64,000 bases of DNA, taken from contig JAJUGR010000001.1 of NCBI GenBank assembly GCA_029265905.1, forward strand, positions 1-64,000. The letters run 5' to 3'. Positions 20,203 to 29,858 of the stretch are shown piece by piece (position 1 is the first letter of the stretch; every line of letters begins with the position of its first letter). The stretch comes from Sporomusaceae bacterium (GTDB taxonomy: Bacteria > Bacillota > Negativicutes > Acidaminococcales > JAJUGR01). The notes beneath the pieces are model-generated. The model saw only the letters and a list, made by a program, of their open reading frames with translations. It had not been told where the DNA came from and did no database searches. The position numbers and the translations under genes are program-made.

Positions 20203-22014
20203 ATGGAACTCAGACATCGTCTTACCCTTGTCATCAGTGCGGTTTTTTTGGTTTCCATCTTACTCATTGGCGGAGTTGCCGTCCCGCAGCTCGATCGGAT
20301 AATGGAAGAACATACGAACCGGATTATGCTGTCGGAAGCAACACGGGCGGCGGAACGGATCGACCATTGGCTGGATGAACGGAGCGATTCATTGCGCATG
20401 CTTTCCGTTCAAATAGAATTTTCGGGCCTTGCGCCCGACGATCCAGCTTTTCGGCTCAATCTAGTGAACACGAGCGTTCGCTTCGGCGACAAATTCCCTT
20501 ATCTTTACTGCGGTTTTGCTGATGGCCGCATTATTACTACGCGCAACCCCCCTTTGCCCGACAGTTTCGACCCGCGGACAAGACCCTGGTATAGGGCTGT
20601 AAAGGAAAAGCACGGCCTTGTTATTACGGAACCATTCGCCGATGCACGGTCCGGACAGCTGATTTTCTCGATTGCTTGCCCAGTCAATACGCCGATCCCC
20701 GGTGTGCTGGCTACGGACGTTGCCTTGTCGGACTTGTCGCGTCTGGCGCATGAGGCGTTCATCCATCCCGAGGCGGAAGTGATGCTGGTATCAAAATACG
20801 GTCAGATTCTGTTTGCCAGCGACACGAGATTGGCCGCGGCGGGCGATTGGATTGAAACCGTTCTACAAGGGACGCTGCAGACCATTTTGGCGCAGCATTC
20901 CCCGGCGGGGCAGGCGTCAGGCTTGTTTACTTTAAATGGACGGGAGTGGCATCTGCTGGCGACAACTGCAACTGCGTCCGATTGGCAGGTAGTAGTGTAT
21001 CTACCGCAGGAAGCGTTTGCCGCGGAGAAAACGCGGCTGTGGGAGTCCCTTGCCTTGGTTTTGTTGTTCGGGATAGGCGGCATTTTTCTGGCGATCTACT
21101 TGTTCGTCGGCAAGCTTACGCGACCGTTGGAGGTTATTGCGGCGCGGGCGAAGCAGTTTCATCCCGAGCAGCCCGGCAGCAATTTTCTCTCTGCCGACGG
21201 CCCGCTGGAAGTGCGGCAACTGGCGGAGAGCCTGGATGCCATGCGGATGCGCCTAATCACGGCCTTCCATGAAAAGGACAGCCTGTTGGAGGAAACGCAG
21301 GCGCAAAACGAAGAAATCCAGGTGCTGTACTCACAGGTCAAGGCGATGAACGAGACGCTCTCCCAGGCGCTTTGGGAGAAACAGCGGGCTTACCTGGAGA
21401 CGATCAAGGCACTGGCTGATGCAATCGAAGCCAAGGATTATTATACGCGCGGACACAGCGAGCGGGTGCGCCGCTACGCCGTTGCGCTGGCCGAGTCGCT
21501 GGGCTGGGACGACGGGCGCAAGGAGTTGTTGCAGTATGCGGCCATCTTGCACGATATTGGCAAAATCGGCGTGCCGCGGGAGGTTTTAAACAAGCCGGGC
21601 CGGCTCACCGCCCGCGAGTTTGAATTGGTGAAGCGGCACCCAGTGGTAGGGTGGCGCATCGTCAACAATATTTCGCACCTGCAGGGCGCGAGCCAGGCGG
21701 TTCGCCAGCATCATGAGCAACTGGACGGCTCCGGTTATCCGGACGGCGCGTCCGGGGCGGAGATCTGCCCGATGGCGCGCATTTTGGCCATTGCCGATGC
21801 GTTTGACGCCATGACGTCCGCCCGGCCGTATCGGCCGGCCATGAGCGTGGAGGAGGCCGCCAGAGAGATTGGGCGCGGCGCGGGGCGCCAGTTCGATGCT
21901 GAGATGGCAGCAACATTCCGGGCGAAGGTCGTGCCGCATGTCGCCGAGATTGCCGAATCAGCCTGGCATGACAGCGAACTGGCGGCAAAGTGCATCGTGG
22001 AACCGCACGGCTGA
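20203..22014 (+). CDS. Membrane-bound Cache-HAMP-HD-GYP protein, probable c-di-GMP phosphodiesterase
   Basis: The 603-residue protein has an N-terminal membrane span (about 8-30), an extracytoplasmic Cache-type sensor (about 35-275, with PRTRPWYRAVKEKHGLVITE), a second span (about 285-305), a HAMP-like segment, a short coiled coil (about 360-400) and an HD-GYP domain. The catalytic motifs are intact: HDIGKIG at residue 450 and HHEQLDGSGYPDG near 503. HD-GYP enzymes hydrolyse c-di-GMP. The ligand is unknown. The ATG follows AAAGAGGCG. It stands alone, with a bidirectional terminator behind it. Confidence 0.9.
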   Translation: MELRHRLTLVISAVFLVSILLIGGVAVPQLDRIMEEHTNRIMLSEATRAAERIDHWLDERSDSLRMLSVQIEFSGLAPDDPAFRLNLVNTSVRFGDKFPYLYCGFADGRIITTRNPPLPDSFDPRTRPWYRAVKEKHGLVITEPFADARSGQLIFSIACPVNTPIPGVLATDVALSDLSRLAHEAFIHPEAEVMLVSKYGQILFASDTRLAAAGDWIETVLQGTLQTILAQHSPAGQASGLFTLNGREWHLLATTATASDWQVVVYLPQEAFAAEKTRLWESLALVLLFGIGGIFLAIYLFVGKLTRPLEVIAARAKQFHPEQPGSNFLSADGPLEVRQLAESLDAMRMRLITAFHEKDSLLEETQAQNEEIQVLYSQVKAMNETLSQALWEKQRAYLETIKALADAIEAKDYYTRGHSERVRRYAVALAESLGWDDGRKELLQYAAILHDIGKIGVPREVLNKPGRLTAREFELVKRHPVVGWRIVNNISHLQGASQAVRQHHEQLDGSGYPDGASGAEICPMARILAIADAFDAMTSARPYRPAMSVEEAAREIGRGAGRQFDAEMAATFRAKVVPHVAEIAESAWHDSELAAKCIVEPHG

Positions 22015-22019
22015 CATCA

Positions 22020-22061
22020 AAAAACCTGCTCCGCATGTCGTAACGACGCGGGCAGGTTTTT
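22020..22061. terminator. Bidirectional terminator between convergent genes
   Basis: AAAAACCTGC (22020-22029) and GCAGGTTTTT (22052-22061) form a 10-bp stem whose A/T ends give a T-tract on either strand. It can end both the HD-GYP gene (+) and the GT51 gene (-). Confidence 0.85.
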
Positions 22062-22093
22062 ACCGTTTATAGCGCTCAGGAAGGCTGCGCAAG

Positions 22094-22870
22094 TCAGGGA
22101 ACGAGCTGCTGGGCAGCAGCCTCCTGGGCTTGCTTGGGTCCGATCAGGCCGCGCTTGACCATGGTGTCGAGCACCAATTGCCGGCGCTGTCTGGCAGCCT
22201 GCGGGTATTCGAGCGGCGAGGTCAAAGAGGGCGCATTCGGCAAGCCGGCCAGGAGGGCGCATTCGGCCAGGTTCAGATCGCTGGAAGCCTTGCCGAAATA
22301 GCGCTGGCTGGCGTCAGCGATGCCCCAGGCGCCGGAGCCGAAGTAAATGCTGTTTAAATAAAGCTCGAGCAGCTCCTCTTTCGTGTAGGCACGCTCCAGG
22401 GCCAAGGCCAAAAGCGCTTCCTCCAGCTTTCGCCCCAAGGTTTGCTCCTGGCTCAGAAAGAGGTTTTTGGCCAGCTGCTGGGTAATGGTGCTGCCGCCCT
22501 CCACGACGTCGCCCGACTGCAGGTTGACGAGCGTTGCCCGCAAAATGCCTTCCGGGTCAATGCCGCAGTGCTGGTAAAAACGCTGGTCTTCCATGGCCAG
22601 TATCGCCTGCTGCAGGGGCAGGGGGATATTGCGCAAGGGAACCGTTGGCCGTCCTTGCCGCGCTTGCGCGACCGCCTCCTTGATATGGAACAGTCGCGTC
22701 AGGCGGCCGGCCGTGCTGACGGTGTCTTTTGACAGGCCGATGCCCGTATTGACCAACTGGGTTACCTGGGTTCGCTTGTCGCTGCTGACCAGGGTGGAGA
22801 GCTGGCCGCCCGCCCAATAAAAGGCGCCGCAAAAGAGTGCAACCAGCAGGACGAGTGTTCGTAATCGCAA
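22094..22870 (-). CDS. Stand-alone GT51 peptidoglycan glycosyltransferase (MtgA-like)
   Basis: GT51 enzymes polymerise lipid II into glycan strands on the outer face of the inner membrane. The 258-residue product has an N-terminal signal anchor (about 4-22) and the GT51 motifs EDQRFYQHCGID (catalytic Glu), GGSTITQQLAKNLF, RKLEEALLALALE and ELYLNSIYFG, with YFGKASSDLNLAECALLAGL. It stops after the glycosyltransferase domain; no transpeptidase domain follows. A TTG start at 22870 is supported by AAGGAGG 8 nt upstream. It could be called mtgA or a truncated class A PBP. Confidence 0.9.
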   Translation of the reverse strand: MRLRTLVLLVALFCGAFYWAGGQLSTLVSSDKRTQVTQLVNTGIGLSKDTVSTAGRLTRLFHIKEAVAQARQGRPTVPLRNIPLPLQQAILAMEDQRFYQHCGIDPEGILRATLVNLQSGDVVEGGSTITQQLAKNLFLSQEQTLGRKLEEALLALALERAYTKEELLELYLNSIYFGSGAWGIADASQRYFGKASSDLNLAECALLAGLPNAPSLTSPLEYPQAARQRRQLVLDTMVKRGLIGPKQAQEAAAQQLVP

Positions 22871-23012
22871 ACGAAGCGCCTCCTTTTTACATCTGTCTCT
22901 ATTTTACTGCAGAATCGTGATTTCATAAAGAGACGACAGGAAAAAGGGGGTTCATGCAGAAATAATCACAGATAGGGCTGGATCTCGTCAACCGATAAGG
23001 AGGTGCTACTGT

Positions 23013-23843
23013 ATGGGAGCCTTTCGGGGAGGGTTGTTGTTGCCTCATCCACCGGTATTGCTGCCGGAGGTCGGAGGGGCGGAGAGCGAAAAGGCGGTGC
23101 GGACCAAGCGGGCGGCCGAGCGGGCGGCAAAGCAGTGTCTGGCGCAGCCGGTCGAAACGATTGTTTTGATGACGCCGCATGCGCCGCGCTTCAGCGACGC
23201 GATTGCCGTGTTTGATTACCCGCACTGGGACGGCTCGCTGGCTCAGTTTGGCGCGCCGGAAGTACGCTTGGCCTTTGACGGCGACCGTGAACTTGCGCAA
23301 AAAATTTTGGCGGCGGCCGAAAAGGTTGAGGCGCCGATCGTGCGGGTCACGCCTGAAGAGGCCAGGCGCAACCAGTGGCCATACGGATTAGACCACGGGG
23401 CGGTTGTGCCGCTGTCCTTTTTGGCGAAGGCCGGTTTTCGCGGCAAGCTGGTCTTGCTGTCGCCCGGCGACATTGGTTACGAAGCGTTCGCGCAATGCGG
23501 CCGCCTAGTGCGCAAAGCGATTGAGGAGACCGGCCGGGCGGCCCTGGTGGTGGCCTCGGGTGATTTGTCCCACTATGTAAGCGGCGCCAGCCCCTACGGA
23601 AAAAGGCCGGAGGGGGCGCGGTTTGATCAGGCGGTGCAGTCGGCCATAGAGCACAATTCGTTCGAGGAACTCTTGGGACCGGCGGCGAATCTGGCCGACC
23701 CGGCGGGCGAATGCGGCTTTAGGCCTTTGTGCTTTTTGTTTGGCGCCGCCGCCGATGCGGAAGCGTCGCTGCTCTCTTACGAAGCGCCATTTGGCATCGG
23801 CTATGCTGTTGCAACCTGGCTGCCGAAAGGGGTGGCGAAATGA
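23013..23843 (+). CDS. Class III extradiol dioxygenase-like (LigB/AMMECR1-associated) protein
   Basis: The 276-residue protein resembles the LigB-type subunit B found next to AMMECR1 genes. Visible features are the N-terminal LLLPHPPVLLPEVGG with candidate metal-ligand His, MTPHAPRF near residue 50, LDHGAVVPLSFL around 128 and ASGDLSHYV around 185, the pattern of His-ligated LigB folds. The physiological substrate is not known for this family. The ATG follows AAGGAGGTG, and its TGA overlaps the AMMECR1 ATG, so the two probably act together. Confidence 0.85.
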   Translation: MGAFRGGLLLPHPPVLLPEVGGAESEKAVRTKRAAERAAKQCLAQPVETIVLMTPHAPRFSDAIAVFDYPHWDGSLAQFGAPEVRLAFDGDRELAQKILAAAEKVEAPIVRVTPEEARRNQWPYGLDHGAVVPLSFLAKAGFRGKLVLLSPGDIGYEAFAQCGRLVRKAIEETGRAALVVASGDLSHYVSGASPYGKRPEGARFDQAVQSAIEHNSFEELLGPAANLADPAGECGFRPLCFLFGAAADAEASLLSYEAPFGIGYAVATWLPKGVAK

Positions 23844-24364
23844 AGGGGAAGGAATCAGCGCCGGTCCAACTGGCGCGCAAAACGCTGGAAAGCTACCTGG
23901 CCAGCGGGCGGCATCCGGAAATTCCGCCGGACATGTATCATGACCCTTTGTTCGGCCGACGGGCTGGCGTGTTCGTGTCGCTCAAAAAGGCGGGGGCGTT
24001 GCGCGGCTGCATTGGCACCTTCTTGCCGGAAGAGCCTGATATTGCCCGGGAAATCATCGCGAATGCCATTCAGGCGGCAACGTGCGATCCGCGTTTTTAT
24101 CCGGTGCGGCCTGAGGAGCTCGACCAGCTGTCCATCTCGGTTGATGTGCTGTCGAAGCCTGAGCCGGTAACACAGCTGGGCGAGCTTGATCCCAAGCGCT
24201 ATGGCGTCATCATGACCGCCGGGCAGCGGCGGAGCCTGTTGCTGCCCGATCTGCCCGGCGTAGATACGGTTGAGCAGCAGTTGGCGATTCTGCGGCAAAA
24301 GGCGAACATCCCGCCGGAGGCCGCCGTTACGCTGATGCGCTTCACGGTGACCCGTTATGAATAG
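23840..24364 (+). CDS. AMMECR1 domain protein
   Basis: The 174-residue product is a complete AMMECR1 domain. It shows GVFVSLKKAGALRGCIGTF, the family's most conserved stretch (LRGCIG), and PRFYPVRPEELDQLSISVDV. The domain's biochemical role is unsettled. It overlaps the LigB-like gene by 4 nt (ATGA). In many genomes the pair is joined by a radical SAM gene (AmmeMemoRadiSam trio); none is seen here. The rest of 24365-24456 holds the arg promoter. Confidence 0.9.
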   Translation: MKGKESAPVQLARKTLESYLASGRHPEIPPDMYHDPLFGRRAGVFVSLKKAGALRGCIGTFLPEEPDIAREIIANAIQAATCDPRFYPVRPEELDQLSISVDVLSKPEPVTQLGELDPKRYGVIMTAGQRRSLLLPDLPGVDTVEQQLAILRQKANIPPEAAVTLMRFTVTRYE

Positions 24365-24399
24365 CGCGGTTGGCGGCGTGAAAAAAAGCAGAAAAAATG

Positions 24400-24429
24400 T
24401 TGCAAAAAAATACAAAACGGTTGTATAAT
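24400..24429 (+). promoter_or_regulatory. Promoter of the arginine operon
   Basis: TTGCAA (24400-24405), an 18-nt A-rich spacer and a consensus TATAAT (24424-24429) precede argC. I did not find a convincing ArgR box, although the AT-rich spacer could hold a weak one. Confidence 0.65.
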
Positions 24430-24456
24430 TATCGAAAGAAATGAGGGGGTATCGGA

Positions 24457-25491
24457 GTGAAAGCAAGCATCATCGGCGCAACCGGTTACACCGGGGTGGA
24501 ATTACTCAGACTGTTGTCAGGCCATCCTGACGTGGAAATCGCTTATATAACCAGCGAGAGCCAAACCGGGGCGGACATTATGGACTCCTACCCGCACTTG
24601 CGACGTTTCTACAGCCAGGCGCTGGTGAGCATGGATAAAATGGATGCCATTCTAGCTGAAAGCGATGTCGTTTTCGTCGCACTGCCGCACGGGCATGCGA
24701 TGGAAGTCGGCAAGCGCGCCCGCAACGCCAAAGCGCGATTGATTGACCTTGGGGCCGACTATCGTTTGCGGGATACCGCCGTTTATGAAACCTGGTACAA
24801 GGTAGCTCATACGGATCGCGACGCGCAGGCGGTATACGGCCTGACGGAATTAAACCGCGAGGCGGTGAAGGCGGCGAAGATTCTGGCGAATCCCGGCTGC
24901 TACACGACGGCCAGCATCTTGGCTTTGACGCCGCTGGTGGCGGAGAAGCTGATCGATACGACGACGATCGTCATCGACGCGAAATCCGGTGCAACGGGAG
25001 CCGGACGGGGCTTGAAGATCGGCTCGCTATTCTGCGAGGTTTCGGAGAACTTCCAGGCCTACGGCGTAGCCAGCCACAGGCACACGCCTGAAATCGAGCA
25101 GGAGTTATCGAAGGCGGCCGGCGCAGCGATAACGCTGATTTTCACGCCGCATCTTCTGCCGATTGGACGGGGCATTCTGACGACCTCCTACGCCAAGCTG
25201 AAGACAGGCGTGACGGCGCAGGACGTGCAGGAAGCCTATGAAAAGATGTACGGCGGCGAATTTTTTATCCGTCTTTTGGGCCAAGGCGGCTGCCCGGCGA
25301 CGAAGAACGTCAGAGGCTCCAATTTTGTCGACATCGGTTGGCAGCTCGATCCACGGACAGGGCGCGTCATCGTGATGAGCGCCATCGACAACCTGGTGAA
25401 AGGCGCCGCCGGACAGGCAGTTCAAAATATGAACGTTATGTTCGGTTTGCCGGAAACAGCCGGTTTGACGCAAATGCCGCTTTATCCGTGA
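24457..25491 (+). CDS. argC: N-acetyl-gamma-glutamyl-phosphate reductase
   Basis: ArgC reduces N-acetylglutamyl phosphate to the semialdehyde, the third step of arginine synthesis. The 344-residue product has the N-terminal dinucleotide fold IIGATGYTGVELLRLLSGHP and the active-site Cys in ANPGCYTTASIL (about residue 148), with SGATGAGRGLKIGSLF further on. The GTG at 24457 is the start used. It is the first gene of argC-J-B-D-F-G-H. Confidence 0.96.
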   Translation: MKASIIGATGYTGVELLRLLSGHPDVEIAYITSESQTGADIMDSYPHLRRFYSQALVSMDKMDAILAESDVVFVALPHGHAMEVGKRARNAKARLIDLGADYRLRDTAVYETWYKVAHTDRDAQAVYGLTELNREAVKAAKILANPGCYTTASILALTPLVAEKLIDTTTIVIDAKSGATGAGRGLKIGSLFCEVSENFQAYGVASHRHTPEIEQELSKAAGAAITLIFTPHLLPIGRGILTTSYAKLKTGVTAQDVQEAYEKMYGGEFFIRLLGQGGCPATKNVRGSNFVDIGWQLDPRTGRVIVMSAIDNLVKGAAGQAVQNMNVMFGLPETAGLTQMPLYP

Positions 25492-25517
25492 TTTTGAGTG
25501 CGAGAGGGGAAAAAAGA

Positions 25518-26723
25518 GTGAAAGCAATAGAAGGCAGCATTACCGCTCCTAAAGGATATATCGGCGCCGGCATTAAGGCCGGCTTGAAAAAAAGCGGCAA
25601 GGAAGATTTGGCGCTGCTGGTCAGTGAAGTGCCGGCGGCGGTCGGCGCCGTTTTTACGCAAAACAAGATGGCGGCGGCGCCGGTGATACTCAGCCGCCGC
25701 GTGGTGAAGGACGGCGTGGTGAAGGCGATCCTCGTGAACGCGGGCTGCGCCAATGCCTGCACTGGCGAGCGCGGCATGGTCGATGCCGAGGCGATGGTGC
25801 GCACGGCTGCCCAGCTCTTCGGCGTGCCGGACGAGCAAGTGCTGGTCTGCTCGACGGGCGTGATCGGCCAGTATTTGCCGATGGACAAGGTGACGGCCGG
25901 GATCAAAACGGTGTTTGGCGAGCTGGCCAAAGACAAGGGCGAAGGCGTGGCGCTGGCCATTCAGACAACCGACACATTCATTAAAAAGGCCTGTTACGAG
26001 CTGACGATCGGCGGCAAGACCGTGACCATCGCCGGCATTGCCAAAGGGGCGGGGATGATTCACCCCAACATGGCGACGATGCTGGGCTTTGTGACGACCG
26101 ATGCCGCCGTTGCTCCGGCGGTGCTGCAGCAGGCGGCCAAACAGGCGGCGGACAACTCGTTCAACCTGGTTGTCGTCGACGGCGACACCAGCACAAACGA
26201 CACGTTTGCCGTGCTGGCCAACGGTATGGCCGGCAACAGCCTGATCGATTCAACCGACCATCCTGACTATCCGGTATTCTATAAGGCGTTGGAGACGATC
26301 GCCCAGGATCTGGCCAAGCTGATCGCCCGCGACGGCGAAGGGGCGACCAAGTTCCTGGAGGTAAAGGTGACGGGCGCCGCCAGCCGGGAAGACGCGAAAT
26401 GCGCGGCGATGGCGATTGCCAAGTCGCCGCTGGTCAAAACCGCCTTCTTCGGCGAAGACCCCAACTGGGGCCGGATCGTTTGCGCCGCCGGCTACTCCGG
26501 CGCGGCGCTGGACGCCGGCAAGGTTTCGCTGGTGATCGGCGGCATTACCGTGGTAGAAAACGGCATGGGCACGGCGGTTGACGAGGCGGCGTTGCATGCC
26601 GCCATGGCGGAACATGACGTGCTGTTGGAGATCAACCTGGCTGTTGGCGACGCTTCCATTTCTGTCTGGACCTGCGATTTATCTTATGAATATGTCAAAA
26701 TCAATGGTGAATATCATACCTGA
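25518..26723 (+). CDS. argJ: Glutamate N-acetyltransferase / amino-acid acetyltransferase (ornithine acetyltransferase)
   Basis: ArgJ recycles the acetyl group from N-acetylornithine to glutamate and, in bifunctional forms, also makes N-acetylglutamate from acetyl-CoA. The 401-residue precursor has the self-cleavage site Ala-Thr-Met-Leu in MIHPNMATMLGFVTTDA, with Thr187 as new N-terminal nucleophile, and FGEDPNWGRIVCAAGYSGA. The GTG at 25518 lies 8 nt from GAGAGGGG. No argA-like gene is visible, which is consistent with the bifunctional type. Confidence 0.95.
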   Translation: MKAIEGSITAPKGYIGAGIKAGLKKSGKEDLALLVSEVPAAVGAVFTQNKMAAAPVILSRRVVKDGVVKAILVNAGCANACTGERGMVDAEAMVRTAAQLFGVPDEQVLVCSTGVIGQYLPMDKVTAGIKTVFGELAKDKGEGVALAIQTTDTFIKKACYELTIGGKTVTIAGIAKGAGMIHPNMATMLGFVTTDAAVAPAVLQQAAKQAADNSFNLVVVDGDTSTNDTFAVLANGMAGNSLIDSTDHPDYPVFYKALETIAQDLAKLIARDGEGATKFLEVKVTGAASREDAKCAAMAIAKSPLVKTAFFGEDPNWGRIVCAAGYSGAALDAGKVSLVIGGITVVENGMGTAVDEAALHAAMAEHDVLLEINLAVGDASISVWTCDLSYEYVKINGEYHT

Positions 26724-26778
26724 TAGTGGTATCATGATAAGGTCAAGGGTCTATTCTGACAGCAAAGGAGAAGGTGGT

Positions 26779-27663
26779 ATGTTTAATACAACGGAAATTC
26801 AGACTTTGGTCGAGGCGTTGCCGTACATGCGCCGCTTCAAAGGCAAAACGGTTGTCGTGAAATACGGCGGCAATGCGATGATCAATGAAGAGCTGAAAGC
26901 AAAGGTCATCCAGGACATTATCTTCTTGCAATGCGCCGGCATGCGTCCGGTCGTGGTGCACGGCGGCGGGCCGGAAATTACGGCCATGCTCAAACGCGTC
27001 GGCAAGCAGTCGGCTTTTGTCGGCGGCCTGCGGGTAACCGATGAGGAGACGGTCGAGCTGGCCGAAATGGTGCTGGTCGGCAAGCTGAACACGGAACTGG
27101 TCAGCATCCTCAATCGCCAGGGCGGAAAAGCCATCGGCTTGAACGGCAAGGATGCCAACCTGGTTGTGGCGAAAAAACGCATGTCTGAGGTGTATGAAAA
27201 CGGCGAGATCAAATTGGTTGACATCGGCTTTGTCGGCGACGTTGTCTCCGTCAATATCGAACTGATCAACTCGCTGCTTGACTTGGGTTACATTCCGGTT
27301 ATCGCGCCGACCGGCGTGGGCGTCGACGGCGAAACCTACAATATCAACGCCGACAGCGTGGCGGGCGAAATCGCCGGCGCGCTGAAAGCGGAAAAGCTGC
27401 TGCTGTTGACGGACGTGCGCGGCATTTATGTCGACTACCGGGACGAAAGCACTTTTGTCTCGACCCTGACATTTGAACGGGCGCAGGAACTGATGATTAA
27501 GGGCTGCATTGACGGCGGCATGATTCCGAAAGTAAAAGCATGCGTAACCGCCTTGTCCGGCGGCGCTGCAAAAACCCACATTGTCGATGGGCGTCAGCCG
27601 CATACGATTTTGATGGAGATCTTTACCGACGCGGGCATTGGCACCGAAGTCGTCAAGGAGTGA
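26779..27663 (+). CDS. argB: Acetylglutamate kinase
   Basis: ArgB phosphorylates N-acetylglutamate. The 294-residue protein begins near the Gly-rich nucleotide loop VVKYGGNAM and has VVHGGGPEI and NADSVAGEIAGALKAEKLLL, the amino-acid kinase signatures. The ATG at 26779 is chosen for its AAAGGAG/AAGGTGG site and canonical N-terminus. An N-terminal extension of roughly 20 residues seen in arginine-inhibited hexameric kinases may be represented by the first 20 residues here; feedback inhibition is therefore plausible but not shown. Confidence 0.95.
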   Translation: MFNTTEIQTLVEALPYMRRFKGKTVVVKYGGNAMINEELKAKVIQDIIFLQCAGMRPVVVHGGGPEITAMLKRVGKQSAFVGGLRVTDEETVELAEMVLVGKLNTELVSILNRQGGKAIGLNGKDANLVVAKKRMSEVYENGEIKLVDIGFVGDVVSVNIELINSLLDLGYIPVIAPTGVGVDGETYNINADSVAGEIAGALKAEKLLLLTDVRGIYVDYRDESTFVSTLTFERAQELMIKGCIDGGMIPKVKACVTALSGGAAKTHIVDGRQPHTILMEIFTDAGIGTEVVKE

Positions 27664-27668
27664 TGAGC

Positions 27669-28859
27669 ATGAACAAAGAGGCGGTTATGGCGGCGGACGC
27701 CGCGCATTACATGCCTGTGTTCAACCGGTATCCCATCGTGCTGGAGCGGGGCGAGGGCTGCACCGTTTATGATGCCGACGGCAAGGCCTATTTGGACTTT
27801 CTGGCCGGCATTGCGGTCAACGCGCTTGGTCATGCGCATCCCGCCCTGGTGCGGGCGATCGCCGACCAGGCGGGCAAAATGATTCATTGCTCGAACCTGT
27901 TCTATACGGCCGTGCAGGCGAAGCTGGCGACCCGCCTGGCCGCCTTGAGCGGCCTGGACCGGGTGTTTTTGGCCAACAGCGGCGCGGAAGCCAACGAAGG
28001 GGCGATCAAGCTGGCCCGCAAATGGGGCCAGGCGAAGCAGCCCGGCAAAGGCCGGGTCGTTTCGGCGCTCCATTCCTTCCACGGCCGCACGCTGGCGACG
28101 CTGATGGCGACCGGCCAGCCGAAGTATCAGGCGGGCTTTGATCCGCTGCCGACCGGCTTTTCCTATGTGCCGTACGGCGATCTGGCGGCCTTGAAGGCGC
28201 AAATGGGCGCGGATGTCTGCGCCGTGCTGCTCGAGCCGATCCAGGGCGAAGGCGGCGTGCACGTGCCGGCGCCGGGCTACCTGGCAGAGGTCAAGGCTTT
28301 GTGCGAAGCGCATGGCGCCCTGCTGATTTTTGACGAGATTCAAACCGGCGTGGGCCGGACCGGCAAAATGTTCGCCTTTGAACATGAGGGGATTAAGCCG
28401 GATATCGTGACCTTGGCCAAAGGGCTGGCCGGCGGCGTGCCGATCGGCGCTTTCCTGGCCGCAGAGGAAGTGGCGAAAGCCTTTTCCGCCGGCGACCATG
28501 GTTCGACCTTCGGCGGCAATCCGCTGGCTTCGGCGGCCGCCCTGGCGGTGCTTGACGTGATTGAAGCGCAGTCGCTGCTGGCGCAGGCGGATAAAATGGG
28601 CCGCTACTTCAGCGAAAAGCTTCAGGGCCTGGCCAACGAGTTCCCGGCCCTCGTGAAAGAAGTGCGCGGCCGCGGCCTGCTGCTGGGCATGGAGCTGACC
28701 AAGGAAGGCCGCGGCATTGTCCTGGACTGCATGGCGCAGGGCGTTATCATTAACTGCACGGCCGGCAATGTGCTGCGGTTTGTGCCGCCGCTCATTGTGA
28801 CGGAAACGGAAATCGACCGTGTGATTACGGTTCTGGCGGAGGTATTTCGCCGTCAATAA
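27669..28859 (+). CDS. argD: Acetylornithine aminotransferase
   Basis: ArgD is the PLP enzyme that makes N-acetylornithine. The 396-residue product has [33 protein letters not shown], and the Schiff-base Lys in [16 protein letters not shown], with [20 protein letters not shown] before it. ATG 27669 lies 8 nt from AAGGAG; ATG 27663, which overlaps the argB stop, is the alternative. The class III aminotransferase fold is complete. Confidence 0.95.
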   Translation: MNKEAVMAADAAHYMPVFNRYPIVLERGEGCTVYDADGKAYLDFLAGIAVNALGHAHPALVRAIADQAGKMIHCSNLFYTAVQAKLATRLAALSGLDRVFLANSGAEANEGAIKLARKWGQAKQPGKGRVVSALHSFHGRTLATLMATGQPKYQAGFDPLPTGFSYVPYGDLAALKAQMGADVCAVLLEPIQGEGGVHVPAPGYLAEVKALCEAHGALLIFDEIQTGVGRTGKMFAFEHEGIKPDIVTLAKGLAGGVPIGAFLAAEEVAKAFSAGDHGSTFGGNPLASAAALAVLDVIEAQSLLAQADKMGRYFSEKLQGLANEFPALVKEVRGRGLLLGMELTKEGRGIVLDCMAQGVIINCTAGNVLRFVPPLIVTETEIDRVITVLAEVFRRQ

Positions 28860-28877
28860 AATGCGGGAGCTGAGACG

Positions 28878-29819
28878 ATGGGGATGAAGGGAAGAGACCT
28901 CTTATCCATTCATGATTATTCTGTTGGTGAAGTGGCAACGATCATGGATGTGTCGCGTAAACTGAAAAAAATGCAGAAAGCCGGCGAGGAGCATCGTTAC
29001 TTAGAGGGAAAAAACCTGGCGATGATTTTTCACAAGGCGTCGACGCGCACGCGCGTCTCGTTTGAAGTTGGTTTTTCGCAGTTGGGAGGCCACCCCATCT
29101 ACCTGAGTGACAGTGGAACGCAGATGGGAAGAGGCGAGCCGGTGCGGGATACGGCCCGGGTGCTGTCGCGCTATGTGGACGGCATCATGATTCGGACGTT
29201 TGCCCAGGAGACGGTCGTGGAGCTGGCCAAGTATGCTGATGTCCCGGTCATCAATGGCCTGACGGACCTTTTGCATCCTTGCCAGGCGCTGACGGACATC
29301 TTCACGGCGATCGAGTACAAGGGAACGATCCGGGGGCGCAAGCTGACGTATGTGGGTGACGGCAACAATATGCTGCACTCGCTGATGTTTGCCTGCGCCA
29401 AGATGGGCATGAACTTGTCCTGCGCCTGTCCGGAAGGGTACATGCCTGACCCGCGGATCGTGAAGCTGGCGCAGGCTGACGCGGCGGAGACGCACTGCAA
29501 GATCGAAGTGCTGACCAATCCGCTGGAAGCGGCCAAGCAGGCTGATGTGCTCTATACGGACGTGTGGGCCAGCATGGGCATGGAGGAGCAGCAGAGCATC
29601 CGCCAGGAGGCGATGCAGGACTATCAGATCAACAGCCGCCTCCTGTCAGTCGCCCGGCCTGATGCGATCGTCATGCATTGCCTGCCGGCGCACCGGGGCG
29701 AGGAGATCACCGACGAGGTGATGGAGGGGCCGCAATCGGTCATTTTTGACCAGGCGGAAAACCGCCTCCACGTGCAAAAAGCGATTATGGCGCTCTTGAT
29801 GAGCGATGAAAATTTGTAA
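28878..29819 (+). CDS. argF: Ornithine carbamoyltransferase
   Basis: The enzyme makes citrulline from ornithine and carbamoyl phosphate. The 313-residue product has the carbamoyl phosphate loop STRTRVSFE, the HPCQALTD motif, the ornithine-binding DVWASMGMEEQ region and the catalytic HCLPAHRGEEITDEV. HCLP with a downstream SMG loop identifies ornithine rather than aspartate transcarbamoylase. The biosynthetic role follows from its place between argD and argG. Confidence 0.96.
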   Translation: MGMKGRDLLSIHDYSVGEVATIMDVSRKLKKMQKAGEEHRYLEGKNLAMIFHKASTRTRVSFEVGFSQLGGHPIYLSDSGTQMGRGEPVRDTARVLSRYVDGIMIRTFAQETVVELAKYADVPVINGLTDLLHPCQALTDIFTAIEYKGTIRGRKLTYVGDGNNMLHSLMFACAKMGMNLSCACPEGYMPDPRIVKLAQADAAETHCKIEVLTNPLEAAKQADVLYTDVWASMGMEEQQSIRQEAMQDYQINSRLLSVARPDAIVMHCLPAHRGEEITDEVMEGPQSVIFDQAENRLHVQKAIMALLMSDENL

Positions 29820-29858
29820 GCAATTCTGTTTGTGTAACGCGGATAAGGGGGAGAAAGA

